64,000 bases of DNA from Streptomyces pseudovenezuelae (GCF_001513955.1 NZ_KQ948144.1:316853-380852), one strand, 5' to 3'; positions 1 to 9,283 are shown, numbered from the stretch's first letter. Notes: generated by a model not told the origin, from the sequence alone. Program-made: numbers and translations.

Positions 1-100
1 GGCCGGCCCTGTCACCGTGCACGCCGGCCAGCGCAAGGTGTGGATCAAGGGCGGGGTGGGGCGGGGCAGGTACGACTCGGACGGCTGGATCCGGCTCTGA
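1..100 (+). CDS. C-terminal fragment of an unidentified protein
   Basis: An open frame enters from the left edge and ends at TGA 98-100, giving about 32 residues ending in YDSDGWIRL. Codon use fits the neighbours (G/C in third positions). The piece is too short to assign a family. The S37 peptidase gene follows after about 110 bases on the same strand with its own ribosome-binding site. Confidence 0.5.
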   Translation, partial: AGPVTVHAGQRKVWIKGGVGRGRYDSDGWIRL

Positions 101-210
101 CCCACAGACTCCTCACAGGGTTTTCCCCATCGAGGTGCCATCTCCCCTGGTGCGGAGCGCACTTGCGCCGCTAGCGTCCGGCGCACATCTGTACTCACAG
201 GGGAGGGTGC

Positions 211-1650
211 ATGCGCAAGGCGCTCAGATGGCTTCTCGCGCTGGTCGTGCTCATAGGCACGGTCGGCACGGCAGGGGTGGCCACCGCCGCCGAGCCGGAG
301 GCCAGAGGCACCGGTGCCACCACCGACATCAAGGATCAGCTCCTCGCCGTTCCGGGGATGAGCCTGATCGAGGAGAAGCCGTACACCGGTTACCGCTTCT
401 TCGTCCTGAACTACACCCAGCCGGTCGACCACCGGCACCCGTCCAAGGGCACGTTCCAGCAGCGGATCACCGTGCTGCACAAGGACGTGAGCCGGCCGAC
501 GGTCTTCTACACCGGCGGCTACAACGTCTCCACCACGCCTCGCCGCAGTGAGCCGACCCAGATCGTGGACGGCAACCAGGTCTCCATGGAGTACCGCTTC
601 TTCACGCCCTCCCGGCCCGCCCCGGCGGACTGGAGCAAGCTGGACATCTGGCAGGCCGCCAGCGACCAGCACCGCATCTTCAAGGCGCTGAAGAAGATCT
701 ACGCGAAGAACTGGCTCTCCACGGGCGGCTCCAAGGGCGGCATGACCGCCACCTACTTCGAGCGCTTCTATCCGCGGGACATGGACGGAGTCGTCGCCTA
801 CGTCGCCCCCAACGACGTGGTGAACAACGAGGACTCGGCCTACGACCGCTTCTTCGCGAAGGTCGGCACCGAGGAGTGCCGCGACCGGCTGAACGCGGTG
901 CAGCGCGAGGCCCTGGTCCGGCGCGAGTCCCTGGAGAAGAAGTACGCCGACTACGCGGCGGCGGAGGGCCTCACCTTCACCACCGTCGGCAGCCTCGACA
1001 AGGCGTACGAGGCCGTCGTACTCGACTACGTCTGGGGCTTCTGGCAGTACAACCTGCTCGCCAACTGCGGGGACGACGCGCTGATCCCGGCAAACGCGAA
1101 GACCGCGACCGACGACCAGATCTGGAACTCGGTCGACACGATCTCCGGCTTCTCCGCCTACGCCGACCAGGGTCTGGAGACGTACACGCCGTACTACTAC
1201 CAGGCGGCCACCCAGCTGGGCGCGCCGACGATCAGGTTCCCGCACATCGAGAAGAAGTACATCCGCTACGGCTACCAGCCGCCGCGCAACTTCGTCCCGC
1301 GCAGCATCCCGACGAAGTTCCAGCCGTACGCGATGCGGGACGTGGACACCTGGGTACGGAACAACGCCCACCACATGCTGTGGGTCTACGGCCAGAACGA
1401 CCCGTGGGGCGCGGAGCGATTCCGCGTCGACAAGGGGGCGAAGGACGCGTACGTGTTCACCGCGCCCGGCATGAACCACGGGGCGAACGTCGCCGGTCTG
1501 GTCGCCGACCAGAAGGCGTTCGCCACGGCCAGGATCCTCGCCTGGGCGGGTGTCCCGGCCCCGGCCGTGACCGCGGCCAAGCCGCTCGCGACGTTCGACA
1601 GGAAGCTGGACGTGCGGGACGTGGAGCGCGAGCCCACCCTGCGTCCGTAG
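211..1650 (+). CDS. Secreted S37-family (PS-10) tripeptidyl aminopeptidase
   Basis: The 479-residue protein has a Sec signal peptide at residues 1-27 (basic start, hydrophobic core, ATAA). It matches the Streptomyces PS-10/S37 serine peptidase family, which removes peptides from the N-terminus of extracellular proteins. The nucleophile motif GGSKGG puts the catalytic serine at S174. GQNDPWGA (D397) and GMNHGA (H423) are placed to complete a triad in an alpha/beta-hydrolase fold. The ATG start has GGAGGG just upstream. A hairpin at 1661-1692 follows the stop. The family is confident; the triad Asp and His are inferred from motif position. Confidence 0.9.
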   Translation: MRKALRWLLALVVLIGTVGTAGVATAAEPEARGTGATTDIKDQLLAVPGMSLIEEKPYTGYRFFVLNYTQPVDHRHPSKGTFQQRITVLHKDVSRPTVFYTGGYNVSTTPRRSEPTQIVDGNQVSMEYRFFTPSRPAPADWSKLDIWQAASDQHRIFKALKKIYAKNWLSTGGSKGGMTATYFERFYPRDMDGVVAYVAPNDVVNNEDSAYDRFFAKVGTEECRDRLNAVQREALVRRESLEKKYADYAAAEGLTFTTVGSLDKAYEAVVLDYVWGFWQYNLLANCGDDALIPANAKTATDDQIWNSVDTISGFSAYADQGLETYTPYYYQAATQLGAPTIRFPHIEKKYIRYGYQPPRNFVPRSIPTKFQPYAMRDVDTWVRNNAHHMLWVYGQNDPWGAERFRVDKGAKDAYVFTAPGMNHGANVAGLVADQKAFATARILAWAGVPAPAVTAAKPLATFDRKLDVRDVEREPTLRP

Positions 1651-1660
1651 TCCGCGCGCC

Positions 1661-1692
1661 GCGCCCGGCCGGGAGTCACAACGGCCGGGCGC
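1661..1692. terminator. Bidirectional hairpin between convergent genes
   Basis: GCGCCCGGCC (1661-1670) pairs perfectly with GGCCGGGCGC (1683-1692) around a 12-base loop. It lies between the peptidase stop and the convergent lipoprotein gene, overlapping the last codons of the latter. There is no T-run, as is common in Streptomyces. Confidence 0.6.
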
Positions 1693-2326
1693 AGCCCACC
1701 GGCTGAGGGCCGCCCAGCTGCACGTACAGGGCGGTCGACAGCGGGCACCGGCTGCGCGTGGCGACCGCCTTCACCACCTTGTACTGCGGTTTCCTCGCGC
1801 CCTTGCCGTCGCACGCGGTCTCCCGGACCTGCCCGTCGCCCGAGCCGTACACGCAGTCGCCGACGATGGTCCGGGGTCCGCCCCCGCCGCCGGGATCACC
1901 GGGGTGCGGCGGCTCCAGGTTGCGCATGCAGGCGTACCCCTGCGGGACCGCCCCGTCGCCGTCCTCGTCGGAGAGCCGGCTCTGCTCACTGATGTGCAGC
2001 ACGAAGTCGGTGGTGGCCGGGCAGGGTGGTCCGTCGGCCGTGGTGCCGTCGTGCCGGGCCACGACCCGGGCCGCCGCCCGTTCGCCGGAGCAGGGCACCT
2101 CGGTGAAGCTGGTCTTGCCGAAGGAACTGCACTCGTCGACCGCGAGGAACACCGCGCCGAAACCGGAGGTCCGGACCGCGGACGGTCTGACCGAGGCCGT
2201 ACCGCCGGACGGCCCGGTCGTCCCGCCGCCGTCGGTGCCCGCCGCCGACGGGGCGCACCCCGTCAGCAGGGCGGCCAGCAGCGCCGCCAGTACGGACACC
2301 ACCCCCGTGGAAAACCTGTCGCGCAT
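1676..2326 (-). CDS. Putative lipoprotein of unknown function
   Basis: The protein has 216 residues when started at ATG 2326 (MRDRFSTGVV), which has a G-rich ribosome-binding site upstream; longer upstream frames lack a signal peptide at the N-terminus. A hydrophobic stretch ends in the lipobox LLTGC, so it should be lipid-anchored outside the membrane. A Gly/Ser/Thr-rich linker follows, then a domain with six or more cysteines (DECSSF, EVPCSGE, PPCPATT, YACMRN, GDCVYG, SRCPLS) that may form disulfides. I do not recognise the domain. The gene is convergent with the peptidase gene. Confidence 0.75.
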   Translation of the reverse strand: MRDRFSTGVVSVLAALLAALLTGCAPSAAGTDGGGTTGPSGGTASVRPSAVRTSGFGAVFLAVDECSSFGKTSFTEVPCSGERAAARVVARHDGTTADGPPCPATTDFVLHISEQSRLSDEDGDGAVPQGYACMRNLEPPHPGDPGGGGGPRTIVGDCVYGSGDGQVRETACDGKGARKPQYKVVKAVATRSRCPLSTALYVQLGGPQPVGCARPL

Positions 2327-2458
2327 CGCCAACCCCCCGAGCCGCCCGCGCGTCCAGCGTGACCGCCGCGGCGGGGCCACGCCAGACGTGTGGGGCCCTT
2401 TGCGCCTTTCGGGGGTGATGTGCGAGTTGTGCGTCGTACGGGAACTACGTCCCGCCCC

Positions 2459-4243
2459 CTACCGGCCGTACGACAGCCCGTACCCGACCGGGTACAGCAC
2501 CTTCGCCGGATCATCCGCCCGCTGTACCGGCACCGGCAGCCTCCCGTGCGGTGCCGCCTTCCCGGCGATCACCCGTGCCGCCGCGCGCAGTTCGACGTCG
2601 GTCCAGGAGTAGGTCGCCAAGTAGGCCGGTACCGCGGGGAGTTGGGCCACGTCGTAGGGGTTGCGGATCGCGACCGCCACCACCGGCCGCCCGGTCGCCA
2701 GCAGCTGCTCGACGAGCGTCTTCTGGGCCGCGGTGATGTTGTACGTCCCCACGACCACCGCGTCCGCCTGTTGTGCGGCCGCGACGGCCTGGGCGACGAC
2801 GGCCGCCGAGGGGGCCGTACCGGTCGACAACGCGGTGGCCGTGAAGCCCAGTTCGGTGAGGGCGGCGGCGAGGACGCCGGTGGGCGGACCCGTCGTGCCG
2901 GAGGGGGAGGCGGGGTCGGCGCCCACGACGAGCAGCTTGCGGTGGGTGCGGCGGTTCAGGGGCAGCAGTCGCCGCTCGTTGACCAGCAGGGTCGTGGTGC
3001 GCTCGGCGATCCGGTCGGCCGCGGCGAGGTGGGCCGGGGTGCCGACGGTCCGGGTCACTCCGTCGTGGCTGACGTAGGGCCGCTCGAAGAGCCGCAGCCG
3101 GGCCTTGAGCCGCAGGATCCGCAGGATCGACTCGTCGAGACGCGCCTCGGTGAGCTCCCCGTCCTGTACGGCCTTCAGGACGGCGTTCCACGCCACGTCC
3201 AGGGAGGGCGGGTTGAGGAGCTGGTCGACACCGGCCTTGAGGGCGAGGACGGGGACGCGGTCGTCGCCGTACTTGGTGCGGACGCCCTCCATGCCGAGGG
3301 AGTCCGTGACCACGACCCCGTCGTAGCCGAGTTCGCCGCGCAGGATGCCGGTGAGGATGGGGTGGGAGAGGGTGGCCGGGTCGCCCGAGTCGTCGAGCGC
3401 CGGGAACTGGATGTGCGCGGTCATGACCGAGTCGATGCCGGCGCTGATCGCGGCCCGGAAGGGCACGGCGTCCAGCTTCTCCCACAGCTCCCGGCTGTGG
3501 GTGATGACCGGGAAGCCGTAGTGGCTGTCGACCGCGGTGTCCCCGTGTCCCGGGAAGTGCTTGGCGGTCGCGGCGACCCCGGCCCCCTGGTACCCCGCGA
3601 CCTCGGCGGCCACGAGTCCCGCGACGGCCTGGGGGTCGGCCCCGAAGGAACGGACGCCGATGACCGGGTTGGCCGGATTGACGTTGACATCGGCGACGGG
3701 GGAGTAGTTCTGGCGGACGCCGATCGCCGCGAGCTCCTGCCCGGCGATCCGGCCGAGCGTGCGGGCGTCCTTCCGCGACCCGTCGGCGCCGATCGCCATG
3801 GCACCCGGGAAGAGGGTGGCGGGCTCACCGACCCGGCAGACGATCCCGTGCTCCTGGTCGGTGGAGATGAGGACCGGCAGCCCGCGCGGCTGTCGCAGCG
3901 ACGCCTCCTGGATGCCGTTGGAGAGGTCGGCGATCTGGTGCGGATCACGGGTGTTGTGCGCCCAGGTGAAGTAGATGATCCCGCCCACCCGGTACCTGGC
4001 GATCATCTCGGCGGCGGTACGGACGCCGATCTCCTTGAGGTTGGCGTCGATGTCGGCCTGGTCGGGAGCGGTGGCGGAGTGGCCGTAGACCCGCATCACG
4101 AAGAGCTGGCCGACCTTCTCCTCAAGCGTCATACGGGAGATGAGCGAGCGGAGCCTGTGGTCGTCGGCGTGTGCGGTCCCGCCGATGGCGAGTGAGGCGG
4201 CGACGCCTGCCGTGGCGGCGAGGACGGTACGTCTGGAGGGCAC
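2459..4243 (-). CDS. Tat-exported GH3 beta-N-acetylhexosaminidase
   Basis: The 594-residue protein starts at GTG 4243, seven bases after AAGGAG. Its N-terminus PSRRTVLAA plus hydrophobic stretch to AHA is a twin-arginine signal. The NagZ-type motif KHFPGHGDTAVDSH lies at residues 228-241; its Asp/His pair is the acid-base dyad of GH3 N-acetylglucosaminidases. VVTDSLGM supplies the likely nucleophile D314. A C-terminal GH3 domain follows the catalytic barrel. Likely role: release of GlcNAc from peptidoglycan or chitin fragments outside the cell. It has a well-formed promoter and inverted repeat upstream (4275-4321). Confidence 0.9.
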   Translation of the reverse strand: MPSRRTVLAATAGVAASLAIGGTAHADDHRLRSLISRMTLEEKVGQLFVMRVYGHSATAPDQADIDANLKEIGVRTAAEMIARYRVGGIIYFTWAHNTRDPHQIADLSNGIQEASLRQPRGLPVLISTDQEHGIVCRVGEPATLFPGAMAIGADGSRKDARTLGRIAGQELAAIGVRQNYSPVADVNVNPANPVIGVRSFGADPQAVAGLVAAEVAGYQGAGVAATAKHFPGHGDTAVDSHYGFPVITHSRELWEKLDAVPFRAAISAGIDSVMTAHIQFPALDDSGDPATLSHPILTGILRGELGYDGVVVTDSLGMEGVRTKYGDDRVPVLALKAGVDQLLNPPSLDVAWNAVLKAVQDGELTEARLDESILRILRLKARLRLFERPYVSHDGVTRTVGTPAHLAAADRIAERTTTLLVNERRLLPLNRRTHRKLLVVGADPASPSGTTGPPTGVLAAALTELGFTATALSTGTAPSAAVVAQAVAAAQQADAVVVGTYNITAAQKTLVEQLLATGRPVVAVAIRNPYDVAQLPAVPAYLATYSWTDVELRAAARVIAGKAAPHGRLPVPVQRADDPAKVLYPVGYGLSYGR

Positions 4244-4274
4244 GTGCGCTCCTTCCGGAGATGATCCGCTGAAG

Positions 4275-4321
4275 GAAACTTCCGTGGGGTCACCAATATC
4301 CGGGAAGTTTCTGCCAGTCAA
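4275..4321 (-). promoter_or_regulatory. Promoter and inverted-repeat operator of the GH3 gene
   Basis: Read on the minus strand, TTGACT (plus 4316-4321) and TATTGG (plus 4293-4298) are separated by 17 bases, a good -35/-10 pair. A perfect 9-base inverted repeat, GAAACTTCC (4275-4283) and GGAAGTTTC (4303-4311), flanks the -10 box with a 19-base spacer. That position suits a repressor. GAAA/TTTC half-sites recall operators of ROK-family sugar regulators, but the regulator is unknown. The rest of 4244-4601 holds no other gene. Confidence 0.55.
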
Positions 4322-4601
4322 GGGAGTGCACAGTAACCAGGGAGGGGCCGCCATCGGCGCAGTTGGAGGGGGGCGCGCCGATGACGGCGTGCTGCCGGCC
4401 GCGGTACGGAGGAGAGGGTTGGTCAGCGTTCGCAGCCAGCAGCGAGGCCGACGCCGCACCGCGGTGACTCTCCGGCAGCTTGCGCATTGGACGAGCGGCG
4501 GCGGGGCGGGGTTCCCGCCAGGGGCCGGATTTCCCCAAGTTGGTGCGGCCGGGGTCAACGGGGCGGATGAGTCGGCGACTTGTCCGGCGTATCGTCGCCC
4601 C

Positions 4602-4859
4602 ATGGGTCCGTTGATGCCGCTCCTGACCGTCATGGGTGCTCTCGTCGTCGTGCTCGGCCTCTTCACGGCCCTGGCCGCACATGTCCGCAAGCGGGGCACG
4701 GCCGGGGGCGGCCTGCGCGGTGCGCTGGCCGCGCACGACGAGGCCTTCCACGGCACCGCGGCCGACTCGTACCACGAACTCCAGGTGCAGACGGACCGCA
4801 GAGCGCCGCTGCCGGACGACCGGTGGAAGCGGGGGCCGCGCCCCGGGCGTCGCGCCTGA
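4602..4859 (+). CDS. Small single-pass membrane protein (possibly DUF6191-like)
   Basis: The 85-residue protein has one hydrophobic segment at about residues 4-25 and a basic C-terminal tail ending DDRWKRGPRPGRRA. It starts at ATG 4602. From memory it resembles small Streptomyces membrane proteins annotated as DUF6191, but this was not checked. It precedes the EPSP synthase gene by about 50 bases on the same strand and may be cotranscribed. Function is unknown. Confidence 0.6.
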   Translation: MGPLMPLLTVMGALVVVLGLFTALAAHVRKRGTAGGGLRGALAAHDEAFHGTAADSYHELQVQTDRRAPLPDDRWKRGPRPGRRA

Positions 4860-4910
4860 ACGGGGTCCACCCCGTGGACGTCCCGGCGTCGGAGACGGCC
4901 GTGGGCGATC

Positions 4911-6185
4911 ATGAGGGGCATGCCCGCCGACACGCCCGCCCCGCAGTCCCTCTCCCTTCCCGGCTCCAAGTCCATCACCGCCCGCGCCCTGTTCCTGGCC
5001 GCCGCGGCCGACGGCGTGACCACCCTCGTACGCCCCCTGCGCTCGGACGACACGGAGGGCTTCGCCGAGGGGCTGGTGCGGCTCGGCTACCGGGTGGGAC
5101 GCTCGCCGGACGCCTGGCAGGTGGACGGCCGCCCGCAGGGACCGGCGGCCGCCGAGGCCGACGTGTACTGCCGTGACGGCGCGACCACCGCCCGCTTCCT
5201 GCCCACCCTGGCCGCGGCCGGCCACGGCACGTACCGCTTCGACGCCTCGCCCCAGATGCGCCGGCGCCCGCTGCTGCCGTTGTCGCGGGCGCTGCGCGAC
5301 CTGGGGGTGGACCTGCGGCACGAGGAGGCGGAGGGGCACCATCCGCTGACCGTGCGGGCGGCGGGCGTCGACGGCGGAGAGGTGGTGCTGGACGCGGGCC
5401 AGTCCTCCCAGTACCTCACCGCGCTCCTGCTCCTCGGCCCCCTCACCCGCCGTGGCCTGCGCATCCGCGTCACCGACCTGGTGTCGGCGCCGTACGTCGA
5501 GATCACCCTCGCGATGATGCGGGCGTTCGGGGTGGAGGTGACGCGGGAGGACGACGTCTTCGTGGTCCCGCCGGACGGCTACCGCGCCACGACCTACGCG
5601 ATCGAGCCGGACGCGTCCACGGCGAGCTACTTCTTCGCGGCCGCGGCGCTGACGCCGGGCGCCGAGGTGACGGTCCCCGGGCTCGGCACGGGCGCGCTCC
5701 AGGGCGACCTCGGCTTCGTGGACGTCCTGCGGCAGATGGGCGCGGAGGTGTCCGTCGGTGCCGACGCCACCACGGTCAGGGGCACCGGCGAACTGCGCGG
5801 CCTGACCGTCGCCATGCGGGACATCTCGGACACCATGCCGACCCTCGCGTCCATCGCCCCCTTCGCCTCCGGCCCGGTCCGCATCGAGGACGTGGCCAAC
5901 ACGCGGGTGAAGGAGTGCGACCGGCTGGAGGCCTGCGCGCAGAACCTGCGGCGGCTGGGCGTGCGGGTGGCCACGGGCCCGGACTGGATCGAGATCCACC
6001 CGGGGACCGCGCCTTCGGACCGGACGCGCATCGAGACGTACGGCGACCACCGCATCGTGATGTCCTTCGCGGTCACCGGGCTTCGGATCCCGGGAATCTC
6101 GTTCGACGACCCCGGGTGCGTACGGAAGACTTTCCCCGGCTTCCACGAGGCGTTCGCGGAGCTGCGCAGGGGCATCGGGGGGTGA
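4911..6185 (+). CDS. aroA: 3-phosphoshikimate 1-carboxyvinyltransferase (EPSP synthase)
   Basis: This enzyme condenses shikimate-3-phosphate with phosphoenolpyruvate in aromatic amino-acid synthesis. The 424-residue protein has [12 protein letters not shown] near the N-terminus (substrate lysine), RVKECDRL (catalytic Glu region), [10 protein letters not shown] (catalytic Asp region) and [10 protein letters not shown] near the end. The usual GNAGTAMR segment is replaced by [10 protein letters not shown], typical of the second actinomycete EPSP synthase. The start could also be ATG 4920; neither has a strong ribosome-binding site. An acetyltransferase gene begins 7 bases downstream. Streptomyces usually carry a second aroA elsewhere, so this may be a specialised or stand-by copy. 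Confidence 0.9.
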   Translation: MRGMPADTPAPQSLSLPGSKSITARALFLAAAADGVTTLVRPLRSDDTEGFAEGLVRLGYRVGRSPDAWQVDGRPQGPAAAEADVYCRDGATTARFLPTLAAAGHGTYRFDASPQMRRRPLLPLSRALRDLGVDLRHEEAEGHHPLTVRAAGVDGGEVVLDAGQSSQYLTALLLLGPLTRRGLRIRVTDLVSAPYVEITLAMMRAFGVEVTREDDVFVVPPDGYRATTYAIEPDASTASYFFAAAALTPGAEVTVPGLGTGALQGDLGFVDVLRQMGAEVSVGADATTVRGTGELRGLTVAMRDISDTMPTLASIAPFASGPVRIEDVANTRVKECDRLEACAQNLRRLGVRVATGPDWIEIHPGTAPSDRTRIETYGDHRIVMSFAVTGLRIPGISFDDPGCVRKTFPGFHEAFAELRRGIGG

Positions 6186-6192
6186 ACGGACG

Positions 6193-6834
6193 GTGACTTT
6201 CCAGCTGGAAGGGCCGGTCCTGGCGGGCGCGTTGGTACGCCTGGAACCACTGGACCACGGGCACACGGCGGACCTGGCCGTGGCGGCGGAGGAGAACCGC
6301 GGTACGTACGCGTACACCTGGGTGCCCAGGGCCGACGAGGTCGGTGACTACGTCGACGCGCAGCTCGCGCGGGCGGCGACGGGACGGCTGGCGCCCTACG
6401 CGCAGGTGTCGGTGGCGACCGGGCGGGCGGTGGGGACCACGTCGTTCTGGGAGCCGCGGTGCTGGCGCTCGGACGAGCGGCTCGACGCCGTCGAGGTCGG
6501 GTTCACCTGGCTCGGGGCCTCGGCCCAGGGCACGGGCATCAACGCCGAGGCCAAGCTGCTGCTCTTCCGGCACGCCTTCGAGACGTGGGGCGTCTCCCGG
6601 GTCGACCTGAAGACGGACGCCCGCAACGCCCGCTCGCGCGCCGCGATCCAGAGTGTCGGCGCCCGCTTCGAGGGCGTCCTGCGCAACTGGTCCCGCTCCT
6701 GGGCACCGGGCGAGGACGGCCTGTTGCGGGACTCGGCGATCTTCTCCGTCACGGTCCAGGAGTGGCCGGAATGCCGCGAGCGGCTGGAGGAGCGGGTGGC
6801 CGGATACGTGTCACGCGGCTCCGGCGCCCGCTGA
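6193..6834 (+). CDS. GNAT-family N-acetyltransferase (RimJ/RimL type)
   Basis: The 213-residue protein starts at GTG 6193, 7 bases after the aroA stop, so the two probably share a transcript. It has the RimJ/RimL layout: an N-terminal strand with [14 protein letters not shown], an acetyl-CoA loop at [14 protein letters not shown], and a C-terminal [21 protein letters not shown] segment seen in ribosomal-protein Ser/Ala acetyltransferases and related drug acetylases. The substrate cannot be told from sequence. Confidence 0.85.
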   Translation: MTFQLEGPVLAGALVRLEPLDHGHTADLAVAAEENRGTYAYTWVPRADEVGDYVDAQLARAATGRLAPYAQVSVATGRAVGTTSFWEPRCWRSDERLDAVEVGFTWLGASAQGTGINAEAKLLLFRHAFETWGVSRVDLKTDARNARSRAAIQSVGARFEGVLRNWSRSWAPGEDGLLRDSAIFSVTVQEWPECRERLEERVAGYVSRGSGAR

Positions 6835-7004
6835 TCCCGGCGCTGCTCTCGCCCTTGCCGGATCAGGGCCGCGGAACAGTCTCGCCGGCGTCCGGCCGCC
6901 CTGCCCGTGGGTACGGTTGCTGATCCGGCCTGCAGTTCCTGAGAGCCGTGGTCGGTCCAGGGCCAGGTCGCGGTGGGCGTCCGCCGAGCGGACGGGGGAC
7001 CGGC

Positions 7005-7310
7005 GCCGCCCTCCGGCCGCCCCGACGTGGACGCCGGCTACGGCAGCCTGCTCGCCGGGCGAGGCCAAGGAGGTCTGCGCCGCCACCGGCAGCAGGACGA
7101 TCAGCGCCGGCGCGAGTCCGGCGAAGCCCTGCACGGTCGGCAGCAGGGAGCGGACCGCCGAGCCGACCGGGCCCGTCGGTACACCCGGCGCCGGTCGGCC
7201 CGGTCGGCCCAGGAACCCGCGCCCGCGCCCTGACCGCCCCCGACCATCGAGACGGCCGGTGCGATGTCAACCGCGCCGCTCCGGACCGTGCTGTGGGCCG
7301 TGTCCCACAT
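7005..7310 (-). pseudogene. Remnant of an MFS transporter
   Basis: On the minus strand the frame starting near 7310 contains GSWADRADRRRV, which looks like the MFS motif between helices 2 and 3 (GxxADRxxRRRV). A second minus-strand frame at about 7135-7005 continues as LLPTVQGFAGLAPALIVLLP followed by SLASPGEQAAVAG, resembling helix segments of EntS-like exporters. No single frame spans both, so this looks like a frameshifted, truncated fossil. Stretches 6835-7004 and 7311-7374 hold nothing recognisable. Homology is judged by eye only. Confidence 0.35.
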
Positions 7311-7374
7311 CTGGCAGCAGCCTGCGGAAGACGGGCGAGGGGCGGGCTCAGGCGCCCGGGACGGTACCGAGCCG

Positions 7375-7406
7375 CTGCCGCCCTGCCGCCCTGCCGCCCT
7401 GCCGCC
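7375..7406. repeat. Four tandem copies of an 8-base unit
   Basis: CTGCCGCC is repeated exactly four times just downstream of the epimerase gene's stop codon (minus strand). This is a simple-sequence tract likely to vary in copy number between strains. It is non-coding in this context. Confidence 0.8.
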
Positions 7407-7419
7407 CGGTCATCCGATG

Positions 7420-8220
7420 TCAGGCGGAGTCGTTCAGGAGCCTGGCCAGGTGCTCGCGGCCCGCTCCCAGCAGCTCCTCCAGCGGCGCGGCCTTCTCGTA
7501 CCAGCGCTTCTCGTACTCCCAGCACAGCCAGCCGTCCCAGCCGTGCCGGGAGAGGACCTCCACGCACTCCGCGAGCGGCAGGACACCGGTGCCGAGGGCG
7601 ACCGGGGTGGTGTCCTCGGCCGAGGCGATGTCCTTGACCTGGACGTATCCGAGGTGCGGGGCGAGGGCCGCGTAGGTCTCGGAGGGCTGTTCGCCGCCGA
7701 GCCAGGTGTGCATGACGTCCCAGAGCGAGCCGACCTGACGGTGGCCGACCGGACCGAGGACACGGATCGCGTCGGCGGCCGTGCGGTGCGAGTCATGGGT
7801 TTCGAGGAGGATGCGTACGTCGAGGTCACCGGCGTACTCCGCGGCCGTACCGAGCCGCCGGGCGGCCGTGGCGTCGGCTTCCTCTCGGGACTGGTCGGAG
7901 GCGGCGCCGGGGAAGACGCGCACAAAGCCGGCGCCGAGGTCGCGGGCGAGGTCCAGGAGGCGGTGGATCTCCTCCACGACGGGCTCGTCGTCGCCCGGGG
8001 CGGCCACGCGCGCGTACCCGGCGAGACCGAGGACCTCCACGCCCGCCGCCTTGAACTCGGCGACCGCGTCGGCCCGTTCGCCGAGCCCGATGCCGGGATG
8101 CACGGGCTCCTCCGGATGCGCGCGCAGTTCTACTCCGTGATAGCCGTGCGTGGTCGCGAGCCGCAGCACGTCGGTGAGGGGGAGGCCGGGGACACCGAGG
8201 GTGGAGAACGCCAGTTTCAT
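7420..8220 (-). CDS. TIM-barrel sugar phosphate isomerase/epimerase
   Basis: The 266-residue protein starts at ATG 8220 (MKLAFSTLGVPG). It has the AP-endonuclease-2-like barrel of xylose-isomerase-type epimerases: GYHGVELR, ILLETHDSH and VGSLWDVMHT supply likely metal-binding Glu, His and Asp residues, and YVQVKDIA and WLCWEYEKRW lie near the C-terminus. These enzymes interconvert sugars, inositol ketones or related polyols in the cytoplasm. It stands alone, so the substrate is unknown. Confidence 0.85.
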   Translation of the reverse strand: MKLAFSTLGVPGLPLTDVLRLATTHGYHGVELRAHPEEPVHPGIGLGERADAVAEFKAAGVEVLGLAGYARVAAPGDDEPVVEEIHRLLDLARDLGAGFVRVFPGAASDQSREEADATAARRLGTAAEYAGDLDVRILLETHDSHRTAADAIRVLGPVGHRQVGSLWDVMHTWLGGEQPSETYAALAPHLGYVQVKDIASAEDTTPVALGTGVLPLAECVEVLSRHGWDGWLCWEYEKRWYEKAAPLEELLGAGREHLARLLNDSA

Positions 8221-8328
8221 GCGCCCTACTCTCGCCCGGTGGAGTCGCTGAGGTCCAGCCGGGCGGAGTGGCGCGCGGCGAGCGGTGCAGCCGACGGCCG
8301 GCTCGGCCATTCGCCGGCCGCTCCCACC

Positions 8329-9261
8329 TCACCCACCCGTCCCGGTCAGATCCAGTCGCCAGTCCTGCCCGTTCAGGTCCTTGCCGAAGGAGCGGTGGGG
8401 TTTCTCGGCGGCCAGGACGAAACCGTGCCGCTGGTAGACGCGGCGGGCGGCCGTGAGCACGTCGTTGGTCCACAGCACCAGGTCGCGGTAGCCGACACCG
8501 CGCGCGAAGTCGACGACGGCCGACACCAGCCGGTCCCCGATGCCGAGTCCGCGCGCCTCGGGCTCGACGAGGAGCAGCCGGAGCCGGGCGGTCGCGGGCG
8601 CGTCGTCCCGTACGCACATCACGCACCCCACCGGACGCCCGTCCAGCTCGGCGATCCACACCCGCTCCAGATGCGGGTCGTGGTCCTCCGCGAAGTCGGC
8701 GACGATCCTCGCGACCAGGGCTTCGTAGTCGGCGTTGAAGCCGTACTCGGCGGCGTAGAGAGCCGCGTTCCTGGCCACGATCCAGCCGAGGTCACCGGGA
8801 CCCGGCTCGCGCAGCAGGACGTCCTCGCGGCGGGGAGGGCGGCCGTCGGACAGGAGTGTGCGGACGGTCCGCATCGCCTCGGAGAGCCGGGGCCGGTCGG
8901 CCGAGGGGACGGTCGCGAGGAGCGCGCCCACGGATTCGTCGGCGCGCTCGGCGAGCAGCGCGGCGGTCTCCCGGCCGCGCGAGGTCAGCGCGACCCGGCG
9001 CCGGCGCGGATCACGGTCAGAGGCCGTGCGCTCGATCAGCCCGTCCTGCTCGAACCTGTTCAGGATCCGGCTCAAGTACCCCGCGTCCAGGGAGAGTTCG
9101 GTGCGCAGATCGGCCGCGTCGGTGCGCGGCGAGTGGGCCAGTTCGTACAGCACGCGGGACTCGGTCAGGGTGTACGGCGCGTACAGCCGGCGGCTGTAGT
9201 CGAGGGCGCCGATGACGTTCGTGTAGAAGCGGTTGAAGGCGCGGACGTCCTGGACGGTCAT
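8329..9261 (-). CDS. MarR-family regulator fused to a GNAT acetyltransferase
   Basis: The 310-residue protein has a MarR winged helix at about residues 1-140 (YTLTESRVLYELAH, LDAGYLSRILNRFEQDGLI, DRDPRRRRVALT wing). A GNAT domain occupies about 150-305, with acetyl-CoA loop EARGLGIGDRLV and C-terminal RRVYQRHGFVL. Such fusions combine DNA binding with an acetyltransferase that may inactivate or sense the same ligand. An odd-centred palindrome lies 23 bases upstream of the start, consistent with autoregulation. Confidence 0.88.
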   Translation of the reverse strand: MTVQDVRAFNRFYTNVIGALDYSRRLYAPYTLTESRVLYELAHSPRTDAADLRTELSLDAGYLSRILNRFEQDGLIERTASDRDPRRRRVALTSRGRETAALLAERADESVGALLATVPSADRPRLSEAMRTVRTLLSDGRPPRREDVLLREPGPGDLGWIVARNAALYAAEYGFNADYEALVARIVADFAEDHDPHLERVWIAELDGRPVGCVMCVRDDAPATARLRLLLVEPEARGLGIGDRLVSAVVDFARGVGYRDLVLWTNDVLTAARRVYQRHGFVLAAEKPHRSFGKDLNGQDWRLDLTGTGG

Positions 9262-9283
9262 GATCGGTCGACCCCCGGATACT

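Noticed and set aside
6863..7567. A 234-codon minus-strand frame across the stretch upstream of the GNAT gene's end
   Set aside because: Its translation is Arg/Pro/Gly/Ala low-complexity and overlaps the epimerase gene; the MFS remnant lies in other frames.
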